From Bdellovibrionaceae bacterium UBA2339 (GTDB lineage: Bacteria > Bdellovibrionota > Bdellovibrionia > Bdellovibrionales > JAMPXM01): a stretch of DNA of 37,239 nt. The stretch covers positions 1 to 37,239 of the forward strand of contig DDUL01000057.1 in the NCBI GenBank assembly GCA_002344785.1, given 5' to 3'. The position numbers and the translations under genes were made by a program. Positions within the stretch are counted from its first letter, which is position 1. Each line of letters opens with the position of its first letter. Below, piece after piece: positions 1 through 8,456 of the stretch. Below the pieces are notes generated by a model. That model worked only from the letters and a program-made list of their open reading frames with translations, was not told the origin of the DNA and did no database searches.

Positions 1-69
1 GCGTCAAAAGACCGAGCGTGCGCCTTTCGGCGGGATGCCCCAGGAGCTTGAACTCCGGCGGGCGATGCT

Positions 70-1092
70 TCATGCGCGAGGACCTCGGCGCGAGCCCGCT
101 CCGCGACGACCAGCAGGCGCCGCCGGGCGACCCGATGCCGGGCGTCCGCCACGTCGGCCTGCGGGAGCCGCAAAGCTTCCGCGAGAGCGATCGCGGGCTG
201 ACTTTTGTTGGCGCTGTGACGACTCATCGCGAGCTCGCGACTTCACCGACTTCACGCGCGTGCGTCGTGCGCCACCTTCTTCGCTCGGAGGTGCAAAAAT
301 ACGCTCCACTTCATCGGGCGCCAGCATGGCCCATTCGCCGCGCGGCAAGCCGCTCAGTTTCAGCCGCCCGATCGCCACGCGCTGAAGTTTGAGAACGTCA
401 AAGCCGATCTTCTCAAACATTTTTCGCACTTGGCGGTTTTTGCCTTCGCCGACACTGATGCGAAGCCAGTCGTACAAATCGCTATCGCCCATCTTGATCT
501 TTTCTAGGTGCCGCGCGGCCACTTTGCCGCCGTCTTTGATGCTGACGCCGCGACGAAGTTTTTGCAGTTGGTCTTCGCTCGGATGCCCGTTGACCTTCAC
601 ATGATAAGTCTTCAGCACTTCGTGCTTGGGGTGCATCACGCGTTGGGCGAACTCGCCGTCATTGGTGAGCAGAATCAAACCTTCGCTGTCCCAGTCCAGG
701 CGTCCAATCGGAAAAATCCGCACGTCCATGTGTTTGAAGTAATCTGCGATGCAGGGACGACCTTCCGGATCCTCCATGGTGGTGAGCACACCTTTGGGTT
801 TGTGAAACGCGATATAGACTTTGCGGAAATCAACTTGCACGGGCTTGCCGTTGACCATCACGCGATCTGTTTTCACATTCACGCGCGCGCCCAATTCGTA
901 GACCTTTTTGCCGTTGATGCTGACCGCACCTTCGCGAATCAACTCATCCGCGCCTCGGCGACTGGTGACGCCACAGTCGGCTAGAAACTTGTTGAGTCGA
1001 ACTTCGTCGCTGTTGGCGGGTTTCGTTGTTTTCAGTGGGCTCGCGGAGCGCGGCTGTGCGGAGGAAGGTTTTTGGGGACGATGGTTTCGCAT
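70..1092 (-). CDS. rluB: 23S rRNA pseudouridine synthase, RsuA/RluB family
   Basis: Probable pseudouridine synthase that isomerises a uridine in large-subunit rRNA. An S4 RNA-binding domain spans about residues 31-77 (VRLNKFLADCGVTSRR). The catalytic domain follows from about residue 90, with the family motif GRLDWDSEG holding the catalytic Asp133, then LLTNDG and the GKNRQVRKMF segment near residue 217. The last 70 residues are a low-complexity tail rich in Arg, Gly, Ala and Pro, as in many RluB-type proteins, probably an RNA-binding extension. The ATG lies 61 nt inside the 3' end of the upstream gene, and no credible later start exists before the S4 domain, so the two genes are probably co-transcribed. 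RsuA, RluE and RluF share these motifs. RluB is preferred because of the long basic tail. Confidence 0.88.
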   Translation of the reverse strand: MRNHRPQKPSSAQPRSASPLKTTKPANSDEVRLNKFLADCGVTSRRGADELIREGAVSINGKKVYELGARVNVKTDRVMVNGKPVQVDFRKVYIAFHKPKGVLTTMEDPEGRPCIADYFKHMDVRIFPIGRLDWDSEGLILLTNDGEFAQRVMHPKHEVLKTYHVKVNGHPSEDQLQKLRRGVSIKDGGKVAARHLEKIKMGDSDLYDWLRISVGEGKNRQVRKMFEKIGFDVLKLQRVAIGRLKLSGLPRGEWAMLAPDEVERIFAPPSEEGGARRTRVKSVKSRARDESSQRQQKSARDRSRGSFAAPAGRRGGRPASGRPAAPAGRRGAGSRRGPRA

Positions 1093-2351
1093 GTTTCTCT
1101 CGCTTCTATTTCCAGCAAATCTGGACCGACGATCTCGATCCCGCCGAGGTTGAGTCCGGCTGCTTTCGGGTCAATTTGGTTGGCGCCTACTCCATGGGCC
1201 TCGGGCGATCCTGCAATCGAAGAACTCTTCGGATTCCTCAATTCAGCTTTCGCCATTTCACGTGATGAGCGAAGTGATTCCGTCGGTGCTCCAGACGTGG
1301 GCTCAAAGTGCAGCGGCAGTCCGATTTCGCCGCGGCTATTCGGTTCGGCCGCCCGCCCGCCCGAAGCTTCGACATCGAAGGAACCCAAAAGTCCCGTCGA
1401 ACCCAGCGACTCGGGTGTGCGAACTTCGAGCTTCATCGCACGCTCAAGGTTCTCAAGCAAGAGGCGAAGCAAACGATCCTCAATAAACACCTGTTCATAA
1501 GCCAATCGGCCTCGATCCAAAGCCGCTTCGGCAAAGCGCGGACCGTCGGCGTGGCCTTGGGAAATCAAATCGACAGCCTTTTCGAGCAGGGCGGTCAATT
1601 CGACATACATGGGGTCAGTGGCGCGATTCACGTAGAACTGCTCGACCCGCTTGAGAGGATAAAAGAGGGCGGGATGGCGATGGAAGTCGCCGCCATCAAA
1701 GTTCAGAAAGCGCTGGAAAATGTAGCCACGAACAGCCAAGCCCCGAACGCCCGAAGGATCGACGCGAAACCTTGCCATGGTCTTGGGCGCGATCTCAATC
1801 TGACTGCTTCGAGTTGGATCGACAGCCAAATCGCTCGTGTAGTGAATCACGTGATCATCACACAAGGGTTCCAGCCCGCCGTCGCGAATCACACATTGGC
1901 GATCGAAGATATTCACCGTCAATCGGCGGTCGCTCGACAGTCGGCACACGATCAGGCGCTCTTCGCGATCTGGAATCATGCGCACTTGATCCGTCGGCCC
2001 TGTGTTTTGCGATACCCAAGTTTCCACCACGCGCTCCAAGGTGCGAAAGCTTTCGGCGCGAATGACTTGCAAATCAAAGGGCGAAGCAAAAGGCGGTAGC
2101 GGTAGCGGCTCTTGATGCTCGTGAGAAAAGTGCTGCAAGCAGGCCGAGGTCTCGCCAAAAAGTGCGAGCTTCTGCTCGACCCAATGCTCATGCGCCAAGC
2201 TTCGCCGTAAAAACCGCTCCAGAACGCTGGAGGTGAGCGCCTCGCCGGGATCACAGAGGTTCTTAAGGAAATGATAGAAGGCCAAGCGAGCGGCGTCTTT
2301 TTCCGGCTCGAGCTTCAATAAATGACTGGCAAGGGCGGTTACGCTGGCCAT
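1032..2351 (-). CDS. Conserved-looking hypothetical protein
   Basis: Not recognised. The 439-residue product has no signal peptide and no clear membrane segment, so it is probably cytoplasmic. The first 310 residues look like a folded domain with many charged and aromatic residues (a helical N-terminus, then a segment with FPTs of hydrophobic strands around residues 150-250, e.g. RGYIFQRFLNFDGGDFHRHP). The last 120 residues are Ser/Gly/Pro/Glu-rich and likely disordered. Its 3' end overlaps the start of the pseudouridine synthase by 61 nt, so the tail is encoded in DNA used twice, which may explain its odd composition. No Shine-Dalgarno is visible before the ATG at 2351. It heads a two-gene minus-strand unit, divergent from the coiled-coil gene at 2601. 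Confidence 0.75.
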   Translation of the reverse strand: MASVTALASHLLKLEPEKDAARLAFYHFLKNLCDPGEALTSSVLERFLRRSLAHEHWVEQKLALFGETSACLQHFSHEHQEPLPLPPFASPFDLQVIRAESFRTLERVVETWVSQNTGPTDQVRMIPDREERLIVCRLSSDRRLTVNIFDRQCVIRDGGLEPLCDDHVIHYTSDLAVDPTRSSQIEIAPKTMARFRVDPSGVRGLAVRGYIFQRFLNFDGGDFHRHPALFYPLKRVEQFYVNRATDPMYVELTALLEKAVDLISQGHADGPRFAEAALDRGRLAYEQVFIEDRLLRLLLENLERAMKLEVRTPESLGSTGLLGSFDVEASGGRAAEPNSRGEIGLPLHFEPTSGAPTESLRSSREMAKAELRNPKSSSIAGSPEAHGVGANQIDPKAAGLNLGGIEIVGPDLLEIEARETCETIVPKNLPPHSRAPRAH

Positions 2352-2590
2352 GCATTCGACATTAGGAAGGTTTGAAATTTTGGTCCAGAGATTTTAGAGT
2401 GAGGCTGAGCCTGCGTATTCAACGCCAATTGGTGCGAGTTGAACGCGCGGGGTGCTGGCGAGGCTTCACGCACTCGATCAAGCAATTGCGGCGATTGGGG
2501 TTCCGAGGGGACGCTGAGAAGCCGAAAGTGCGAGATGCAAAGTGCAGTGGGGATCGCAGTGAACTCGATCTCGCGCCCAAGCCTTCCAAG

Positions 2591-2598
2591 GGAGGAAG
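2591..2598 (+). promoter_or_regulatory. Shine-Dalgarno that fixes a GTG start
   Basis: GGAGGAAG lies just before GTG at 2601. It argues for this internal start over the ATG at 2439, whose encoded first 54 residues are unstructured and look like untranslated leader. Confidence 0.6.
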
Positions 2599-2600
2599 CC

Positions 2601-3221
2601 GTGAACCGCGAACTTGACCCGCAGATTTTTGGCCCCGGCCAAAACTTGAGCTCAAGCCTCAGTCCGACCGGATCGACGGGCAATGTGGCCCCGAATGCCG
2701 GCTCCCGAGTCACCGCGACCTCAAGAGAAGCGGCGGGGTTTGCGCCAGGCGCTTACGCCCCAACTCCGCAGCCATCCACTCAGCCTTCGCGGCCTGTGCC
2801 CTATCCGCCGCTCGACCTGAAAGTTCTGGAAGCGCAGATGTCGCAGATGCGGCAGATGACGGCGCAATTTGACCGTCGGCTCGAGCAACTGCAGGCGCGT
2901 TTCAACGAACTTTCGCGCGATACACAAGGTCGACTGGATCGTTACGGTCACCAACTTTTGCGACTGGAAGACGGCATTTCTCGTCTCACGGAAGATACGT
3001 CTCAGCGATTCGCGCAAGTTGTTGGCAAGGTGAATGAGCGCAAACTTCAGGACTCCAAGGTTCAGGAGATGCTCGATCGCCACAATATTTTGGTGCGAAA
3101 TTTCGAGAATCGCTTGGCGGCTTTGCAGAAGCTGACGAGTGATCAAGAGCAGGCTCTGCTCTCCGCACATGCGGCGCTTGAAGATGCGCGCGCTGAATTG
3201 GCACGACTGAAGCGCCTCTAG
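2601..3221 (+). CDS. Coiled-coil hypothetical protein
   Basis: About 206 residues from the GTG start. The N-terminal 75 residues are rich in Ser, Pro, Gly and Thr with no hydrophobic stretch. From about residue 80 to the end the protein is a continuous heptad-like helix (MSQMRQMTAQFDRRLEQLQA and onward, ending AELARLKRL) with almost no Pro or Gly. It is therefore a predicted cytoplasmic coiled coil, perhaps a structural or scaffolding protein, with no enzymatic motif. An upstream ATG at 2439 is in frame but lacks a ribosome site. It is a single gene between a divergent and a convergent neighbour. Function unknown. Confidence 0.75.
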   Translation: MNRELDPQIFGPGQNLSSSLSPTGSTGNVAPNAGSRVTATSREAAGFAPGAYAPTPQPSTQPSRPVPYPPLDLKVLEAQMSQMRQMTAQFDRRLEQLQARFNELSRDTQGRLDRYGHQLLRLEDGISRLTEDTSQRFAQVVGKVNERKLQDSKVQEMLDRHNILVRNFENRLAALQKLTSDQEQALLSAHAALEDARAELARLKRL

Positions 3222-3243
3222 ATCGGGAAGCGAAGGTCATTAA

Positions 3244-3265
3244 GCGCGCGCACAGCAAGCGCGCG
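3244..3265. terminator. GC hairpin between convergent genes
   Basis: CGCGCGC (3245-3251), a 7-nt loop and GCGCGCG (3259-3265) form a perfect stem in the 104-bp gap between two convergent genes. No T-run follows on either side, so an intrinsic terminator is only possible. Confidence 0.3.
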
Positions 3266-3325
3266 ACGGCCAGCGACTGCACTTCAGCGTCGATGCCCGG
3301 GAGATCAGGCGCATTTGAGTATTTG

Positions 3326-4432
3326 TCAGGCGCCGCCGCCGGAGTCGTAGTACTGCGTGCATACGCCGCTGACTAAGACATACTTACCGTTACGACACTG
3401 CCATTGGCCCCTTGCCGATAGGCAAGTGTAGCCCGCATTGGGGACGATGGCGTTGATGAAGCCCGGATCTGTCACGGCGGCCTCGACCATGTAGGCGTCT
3501 TGTTGCAGCGGAAAGCTGATTGGATAGTACTGCGCAAACGGAAGCTGAATGCTTTCGTGCAGGTACTCGCGTGCGGCCGCACCACCTGGAATCGAGCTTC
3601 GAGAATAACGTCCCGCTTTGCACTCGTTACGGGCGGGCTTCACTCGCACGGTAATTTGAATGGACTGAATGCTTTGGCCACCGGCCGAGGCCACGGCGTG
3701 ATAGCGACCCGACGCCGAGGTTGTCGTCATATACGATCGATAAATGTAGCCGGTTTGTCCCTGAATCGCGGCACCATCTTTGTACCACTGATAGGTGACG
3801 ACATCCGCACCTTTGGATGCGTAAGCGGCGATCGTCAGAGTTTCGCCTTCTTCCAAAGTGCGATCTTCAGGCTGGGCCACCCACGTGAGATTCGTATTTC
3901 CACCCGTGCTTCCGCCCGGATTCGTCCCTGTGCCGCCGCTGCCTCCACCGCCAATGGGAGTGATCGTTCCCGTGCCAGGATCAATGGGTGTCACGCCGCC
4001 AGTGCCGCCTCCGCCAACCGGAGTCGTCGTGCCGCCGCCACCTGTGCCAGTGCCGGGCTGTGTGGGCGAGACTCCGCCGCCGCCGCTACCGACAGGCGAA
4101 AGCGGTGAAGTGCCGCCGCTGCCGCTGCCGCCTACAGATGAGTACTGTGACATACGTTGATTGAAAGCTTCTTCTTCGGAGTTCATGGGCACAGCGGGCG
4201 AGCAGTTTTGAAATAGCGTGATGGTGCAAGCGGCACCAACGAGAAGCCAGGCTGCAGGGGCGGGGACGCGAAATTGAGCGCGAATGCCAAGCGCCGATTT
4301 GATCCGCGCGGTCAGGCGGTGCCAAGCGGATCTCAGCATGACGAGAGCGCGCTCCGCCCACGGCGCAAACCGCGATGCAAGTCGCTGTTGCAGAGCTAAG
4401 AAAAGAGAACGAAACATTCTCGTGACCCCCAC
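3326..4432 (-). CDS. Membrane-anchored protein with Ig-like domain
   Basis: A 368-residue envelope protein. A long basic N-terminus of about 57 residues precedes one hydrophobic segment (58-75) that ends in LFQNC-S, with Cys77. This resembles a lipoprotein signal but breaks the usual [LVI][AST][GA]C lipobox. Residues 100-182 are a Gly/Thr/Pro/Ser low-complexity linker. Residues 183-265 look like an immunoglobulin-fold domain (EEGETLTIAAYA, then YQWYKDG, then SGRYHAVASAGG). The last 100 residues hold five cysteines in a small domain (GYTCLSARGQWQCRNGKYVLVSGVCTQ). The likely role is surface adhesion or binding; no enzyme motif is seen. The start is uncertain: GTG at 4432 or ATG at 4417, neither with a good ribosome site. 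It lies 111 bp downstream of dsbD on the same strand. Confidence 0.78.
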   Translation of the reverse strand: MGVTRMFRSLFLALQQRLASRFAPWAERALVMLRSAWHRLTARIKSALGIRAQFRVPAPAAWLLVGAACTITLFQNCSPAVPMNSEEEAFNQRMSQYSSVGGSGSGGTSPLSPVGSGGGGVSPTQPGTGTGGGGTTTPVGGGGTGGVTPIDPGTGTITPIGGGGSGGTGTNPGGSTGGNTNLTWVAQPEDRTLEEGETLTIAAYASKGADVVTYQWYKDGAAIQGQTGYIYRSYMTTTSASGRYHAVASAGGQSIQSIQITVRVKPARNECKAGRYSRSSIPGGAAAREYLHESIQLPFAQYYPISFPLQQDAYMVEAAVTDPGFINAIVPNAGYTCLSARGQWQCRNGKYVLVSGVCTQYYDSGGGA

Positions 4433-4543
4433 TTAACACTGTCAGTTTAGGTCGAGATTTCGAGGACTTCAGCTGTTACAAGTTCGACAGCGTCGCGCGC
4501 GATTCAATTGAAACTGAGGCCGCGACACTGACGAATCACTGAC

Positions 4544-6424
4544 TCATTTTGAAGCGCTGGCTTTATGGAGTCGCTCGACAAAGGCATCGGCGTCTTCAAA
4601 TCCCGTCAGGGTGAGATCTTTGCGCTCCACACCTTGAGCGTCGTAAAACACCAGCCAAGGAAGTCCCATCACGCGATAGCGTTTTTTGAGAGCTTCCACT
4701 TCGGGCACATCAGCCAAAGTCGCGTCGATTTTAAAGAGCGCAAAGCCTTGCGTGATATCGCGCACGCGCGGATCCGTGAAAGTCTTCTCCACCAACTCGT
4801 GACATGCACCACACCACTCGGCCCAAAAGTCGATGATCACGGGTCGCTTTTCGTTGAGAGCCGCTTGCAGGGCTTCGTCCGAATACTTTTGCCAATTGAG
4901 TTTGGCGATCTGTTGGCTCGCGCCGCCACCGCCTCCTCCGCCCGCAACGAGGATCACGCCGGATCGAGCCAGCACTGCACTTGTGAGCAGCACGACGCCG
5001 ACCACGAAGCCCGCCAGTGCGGCACCTTTTTTGACTTGTTGGGCGCCGGATTCGGCGTTGGCGAAGGCGCCGTAAGCTGAGCTGATCAGCACAAGGGCCA
5101 AGCCAGAGAGTGCGTGCACCAACCAGTCTGGATAAACCGGCATGACGTAGTAGATCGCCATCGCCACCATCGTCGTGCCGAAGACGAACTTGACCACTTC
5201 CATCCACGGACCGGCCTTTGGAACTTTACTGATCAGATTGCTCGAGGTGCCGAGCACGATAAACAGCACGCCCATGCCCATCGCAAAACTGAACAGCAGC
5301 ACAAGGCCCAGCCACACGTTTTGCGTTGTCGCAATATGCGCCAGCACGCTGACCAGCACAGGTCCCACGCAGGGCGAGGCCACAATGCCGGCCGCAAGTC
5401 CCGTGAGATAACTGGCAATGATGCCTTTGCCTCCGGCGCCTTGCCCGAGCTTGTCGCGCACGAAGGCCGGCGGTTGAATCTCATAAAGTCCGTACATGGA
5501 AAGTCCCATGGCGATAAACAACAGACCCAGCACCGAGACCACCCACACATTCGCGAGCATGGAGCCAAACAGTTCGCCGGAAAGCGCGGCGATCACGCCG
5601 AGAATCGAATAGGTGGTGGCGATGCCCAACACATAGATAAATGAAAGCGCAAAGCTCTTCACCTTCGACTGGCCCTTGGTGCGCGCGCCAAGAATCGCCA
5701 GTGTGATGGGAATCATCGGATAGATGCAGGGGGTGAGTGAAGTCAGGAAACCGGCGATCAGCATGAACAGAATCGCGGAAAACATTCCCTCGCTCAAGGC
5801 TTTGGAAAATTCATCGTCATTGGCCGAGGCCACCGGCTCAGAGCTTTGGCTTTCGGCCTTCGCCTCGCCGCTGGACTTGGTCTCGCCGATTCGGATTCGC
5901 GGTGACAGTTCAATGTGCTTGGGGAAATGACAATACTCATCAGTGCAAGCTTGATAAGTGAACTTGAGCTTGAGTCGCTTGGCATCGCGCGGAAGATTCT
6001 CTAGGTCGGTGACCAAGGTGCCTGCGCCTTCGACGCCGATCTTATCCTTCTTCGAAAACTGATCGTAGAATTTGACCGTCGGCTGAATGTCGAAGGCGCC
6101 AATCTTCAGGTCCGTGGGATCGATGGCGACCAGCTTGAATTTATCGACATAAGCCCGGTGCTTGGGCTCGAGCTTCATCTCGATCCGAAGCTGTCCGGTG
6201 CGATCGCTCTCCGACTTCAGCGTGAGTTCGGCCGTCGCGGTGAGCGGATTCTCCGGCGGTGAATTCTCCGCCGCATCTTCCGAGGCGTGTGCGACTTGTG
6301 AAAAGAGCTGAGCTTGCGAGATTGGTGAAAGCGCCGTGCCCGCCGCGATGATCGCCATCAAAATCGTTGTGGTCCAAACGCGGCTTGCGCGGACGATCCG
6401 GCTATAATCACGCCCATAATTCAT
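4544..6424 (-). CDS. dsbD: Thiol:disulfide interchange protein DsbD
   Basis: Passes electrons from cytoplasmic thioredoxin across the inner membrane to periplasmic thiol proteins. All three DsbD parts are present: a signal peptide (about 1-47), a periplasmic alpha domain with the redox pair Cys160/Cys165 (ACTDEYCHFP), an eight-helix beta domain with TPCIYP (Cys233) and SPCVGP (Cys352), and a C-terminal thioredoxin-like gamma domain with AEWCGACHE (Cys538/Cys541). A run of seven glycines links the membrane part to the gamma domain. At 626 residues it is slightly longer than the E. coli enzyme (about 565). The ATG at 6424 is preceded by GAGGAG 8 nt upstream. Full length with every redox Cys present, so expected to be functional. 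Confidence 0.95.
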   Translation of the reverse strand: MNYGRDYSRIVRASRVWTTTILMAIIAAGTALSPISQAQLFSQVAHASEDAAENSPPENPLTATAELTLKSESDRTGQLRIEMKLEPKHRAYVDKFKLVAIDPTDLKIGAFDIQPTVKFYDQFSKKDKIGVEGAGTLVTDLENLPRDAKRLKLKFTYQACTDEYCHFPKHIELSPRIRIGETKSSGEAKAESQSSEPVASANDDEFSKALSEGMFSAILFMLIAGFLTSLTPCIYPMIPITLAILGARTKGQSKVKSFALSFIYVLGIATTYSILGVIAALSGELFGSMLANVWVVSVLGLLFIAMGLSMYGLYEIQPPAFVRDKLGQGAGGKGIIASYLTGLAAGIVASPCVGPVLVSVLAHIATTQNVWLGLVLLFSFAMGMGVLFIVLGTSSNLISKVPKAGPWMEVVKFVFGTTMVAMAIYYVMPVYPDWLVHALSGLALVLISSAYGAFANAESGAQQVKKGAALAGFVVGVVLLTSAVLARSGVILVAGGGGGGGASQQIAKLNWQKYSDEALQAALNEKRPVIIDFWAEWCGACHELVEKTFTDPRVRDITQGFALFKIDATLADVPEVEALKKRYRVMGLPWLVFYDAQGVERKDLTLTGFEDADAFVERLHKASASK

Positions 6425-6524
6425 GATGAAGCTCCTCGATGAAGTCTCGGCTCTCTATCGGAAAAAAGCGAGCCGAAGTCGAGTTGACGTGAGCGGAAAC
6501 TCAAAGTTTTTGCGCGATGCTGTC

Positions 6525-7454
6525 TCAGTTTGAAGCAGGGTCTGTCGAGGCCAAGCCAGTAGCTTGTCCTGACGCTGCAACCGTCGCATGGCCATGCGGT
6601 TCGGCGGAATTCGCCAAGAGCTTGGCCACTTTGGCCAGTTCATCGCAAAGTCGCGCGAACTCGCGCTGCGCTTTCGCTCGGCGCGCGGCGCTTTTGTAGA
6701 GGTGAATCATGCCGATCTGAACAAAATGATCGAGTGCGAAGGGGCCATGAATCTGGCCGAAGGCTTGACTGGCGCGAGGAATGAAGCCGTCGCTGGGCGC
6801 GAAGTCATCGTCGATGATCCAGCGGCGAATCGCTCCCGTAAATCCATCTTCATGGACCAAACCTGTGATGGGCCAAAACACTCCCAGAACATCGCGCGCG
6901 GGAACGAGGCAGAGAAAACTGTGTTCAAGGCCGGTGGCGGGAAAGCGCGCATTGAAGTCTTGCAGCGATGCCGGAGTGTAAGGTTCGTAGGCCTCGCGCT
7001 TGGCGATGAGATCTTGGCCAAAGGCTCGCGAAAGCGTGTTGATCCAAGGATGTCGAGACGGCCACTCGACGGCCGGAGTCGCTGCGGGCGCTCCGTGATG
7101 AGGCGTTCCCCAAGTCAGCACGCCACGCACGCGTGATCTCAGTTCAGCATCATGTTGAAGCACGCGCGCCACCAGTCCGCCCAATGAATTGCCCAGCAAA
7201 ACGAACTCGCTTCGCTCAGGCAGCGCGCGCAAAATTTCTCGCTTGGCGACTTCGGCTTGCGACTCCGGAGTGCCGTAGCCAATGCCATTGACACTGAGCA
7301 CGTCCAAGCCACGTGCTGTCAGCGGCGGAATCAGCCACTCATCCATTCGGCCCCAAACGCGCGAGCCCGTGCGCATCAGATCATCGCCGTGAGTGTTGAG
7401 GCCGTGCAGAAACACGACTTGCGTCCGGTTCTTCATGGATTCGCAGTTTCGCAC
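6525..7454 (-). CDS. Alpha/beta hydrolase, lipase/PGAP1-like
   Basis: A predicted alpha/beta-fold hydrolase. It opens with VVFLHGLNTHGDD, where the HG of the oxyanion loop sits on the first core strand, and carries the nucleophile elbow LLGNSLGG (Ser at about residue 89) followed by VARVLQHD. LTWGTPHHGAP matches the GTPHxG segment typical of triacylglycerol lipases and PGAP1-like enzymes. Acid and His candidates lie in the second half (e.g. DDDFAPSDGFIP and ALDHF), as expected. No signal peptide, so cytoplasmic. The last 30 residues are Ala-rich. The start is either GTG at 7454 or ATG at 7436, neither with a strong ribosome site. Substrate unknown: lipid ester or similar. Confidence 0.82.
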   Translation of the reverse strand: MRNCESMKNRTQVVFLHGLNTHGDDLMRTGSRVWGRMDEWLIPPLTARGLDVLSVNGIGYGTPESQAEVAKREILRALPERSEFVLLGNSLGGLVARVLQHDAELRSRVRGVLTWGTPHHGAPAATPAVEWPSRHPWINTLSRAFGQDLIAKREAYEPYTPASLQDFNARFPATGLEHSFLCLVPARDVLGVFWPITGLVHEDGFTGAIRRWIIDDDFAPSDGFIPRASQAFGQIHGPFALDHFVQIGMIHLYKSAARRAKAQREFARLCDELAKVAKLLANSAEPHGHATVAASGQATGLASTDPASN

Positions 7455-7566
7455 ACGGCCTTGGCTTTGTCATGTCGCTGGACTGAGGACCAGATTGGGC
7501 CGGCTTTGCAGCCCGCATCGTCAATACCGAAGAGGCTCTCGCCGAAAAGACAAGTGAGGTGAAGCT

Positions 7567-8430
7567 ATGGGATTTGTTGGTGCACTCGTCGTCATCGTTT
7601 GTGTGTTCGGCGGTTTTGCCATGCACGGCGGCCATTTGGGCGTCGTTTGGCAGCCGACGGAATACATCATCATCGGTGGTGCGGCCTTGGGTGGCATGAT
7701 CATCGCCAACCCGACATCCACACTGAAGATGGCCTTCTCGCACGGCATGAAGGCGTGGATGGGTAAACACCCGAGCAAAGCTGAATACATCGAGCTTTTG
7801 CAGCTCATGTTCCAGCTGTTTCAAATCTTCCGCAAAGACGGTCCGCAAGCTGTCGAACGTCACATTGAAGAGCCAGAGAAGTCGGAGATCTTCAAAAACT
7901 ATCAGAGCTTTTTGAAGAACCACCATGCTGTCGACTTTCTTTGCGACACCATGAAGATCACGTTGTCGGCCGATCTTTCGCAATACGATGTCGACGATCT
8001 GCTGAGCGGTGACATCAAAGCCGCACACACCGAGGAGCATGGCGCGCAGCACGCGGTCCAACAAGTCGCGGAAGCGCTGCCGGGTCTGGGTATCGTCGCC
8101 GCGGTCTTGGGCGTCGTGCACACCATGGGTCTTCTCGATCAAGGAACTGAAGTGATCGGTCGCTCGATCGGTGCCGCACTCGTCGGTACCTTCCTCGGGG
8201 TCTTGGCCTGTTACGGATTCATCGGACCAACCGCAACGAAGATGGGACATGATATCGAGGCCGAAGGCCGCTACATGGAAGTCATCAAAGCGGCCCTCAT
8301 CGCGCTTCAGCGCGGTTCGCCGCCCTTGGTGTGCGTGGAGTTCGCACGCCGAACAATTCTTCCGCATGACCGTCCGTCCTTCAAAGAGCTCGATGAGAAA
8401 GTGAAAACCGCCGGCAAAAAAGCCGCGTGA
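7567..8430 (+). CDS. motA: Flagellar motor stator protein MotA
   Basis: Stator ion-channel subunit that drives flagellar rotation together with MotB. Four membrane helices are evident: two at residues 1-48, then a large cytoplasmic loop with the charged segment around residues 89-104 that contacts FliG, then two at about 170-192 and 200-220. The conserved prolines of the channel are present (ALPGLGIVAAVLG, Pro172; GFIGP, Pro221). Length 287 is normal. The ribosome site GAGGTGA lies 6 nt before ATG. motB follows after 26 bp, so this is a two-gene stator operon with no other flagellar gene nearby, typical of genomes with several stator pairs. Confidence 0.95.
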   Translation: MGFVGALVVIVCVFGGFAMHGGHLGVVWQPTEYIIIGGAALGGMIIANPTSTLKMAFSHGMKAWMGKHPSKAEYIELLQLMFQLFQIFRKDGPQAVERHIEEPEKSEIFKNYQSFLKNHHAVDFLCDTMKITLSADLSQYDVDDLLSGDIKAAHTEEHGAQHAVQQVAEALPGLGIVAAVLGVVHTMGLLDQGTEVIGRSIGAALVGTFLGVLACYGFIGPTATKMGHDIEAEGRYMEVIKAALIALQRGSPPLVCVEFARRTILPHDRPSFKELDEKVKTAGKKAA

Positions 8431-8456
8431 TCCGGGGGCGACCCCAATGGTGAGGA

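Noticed and set aside
7521..7548. FliA-like (sigma-28) promoter before motA: TCAA then GCCGAAAA
   Set aside because: Spacing is 16 rather than 15, the -35 is poor, and transcription would begin at the ribosome site.
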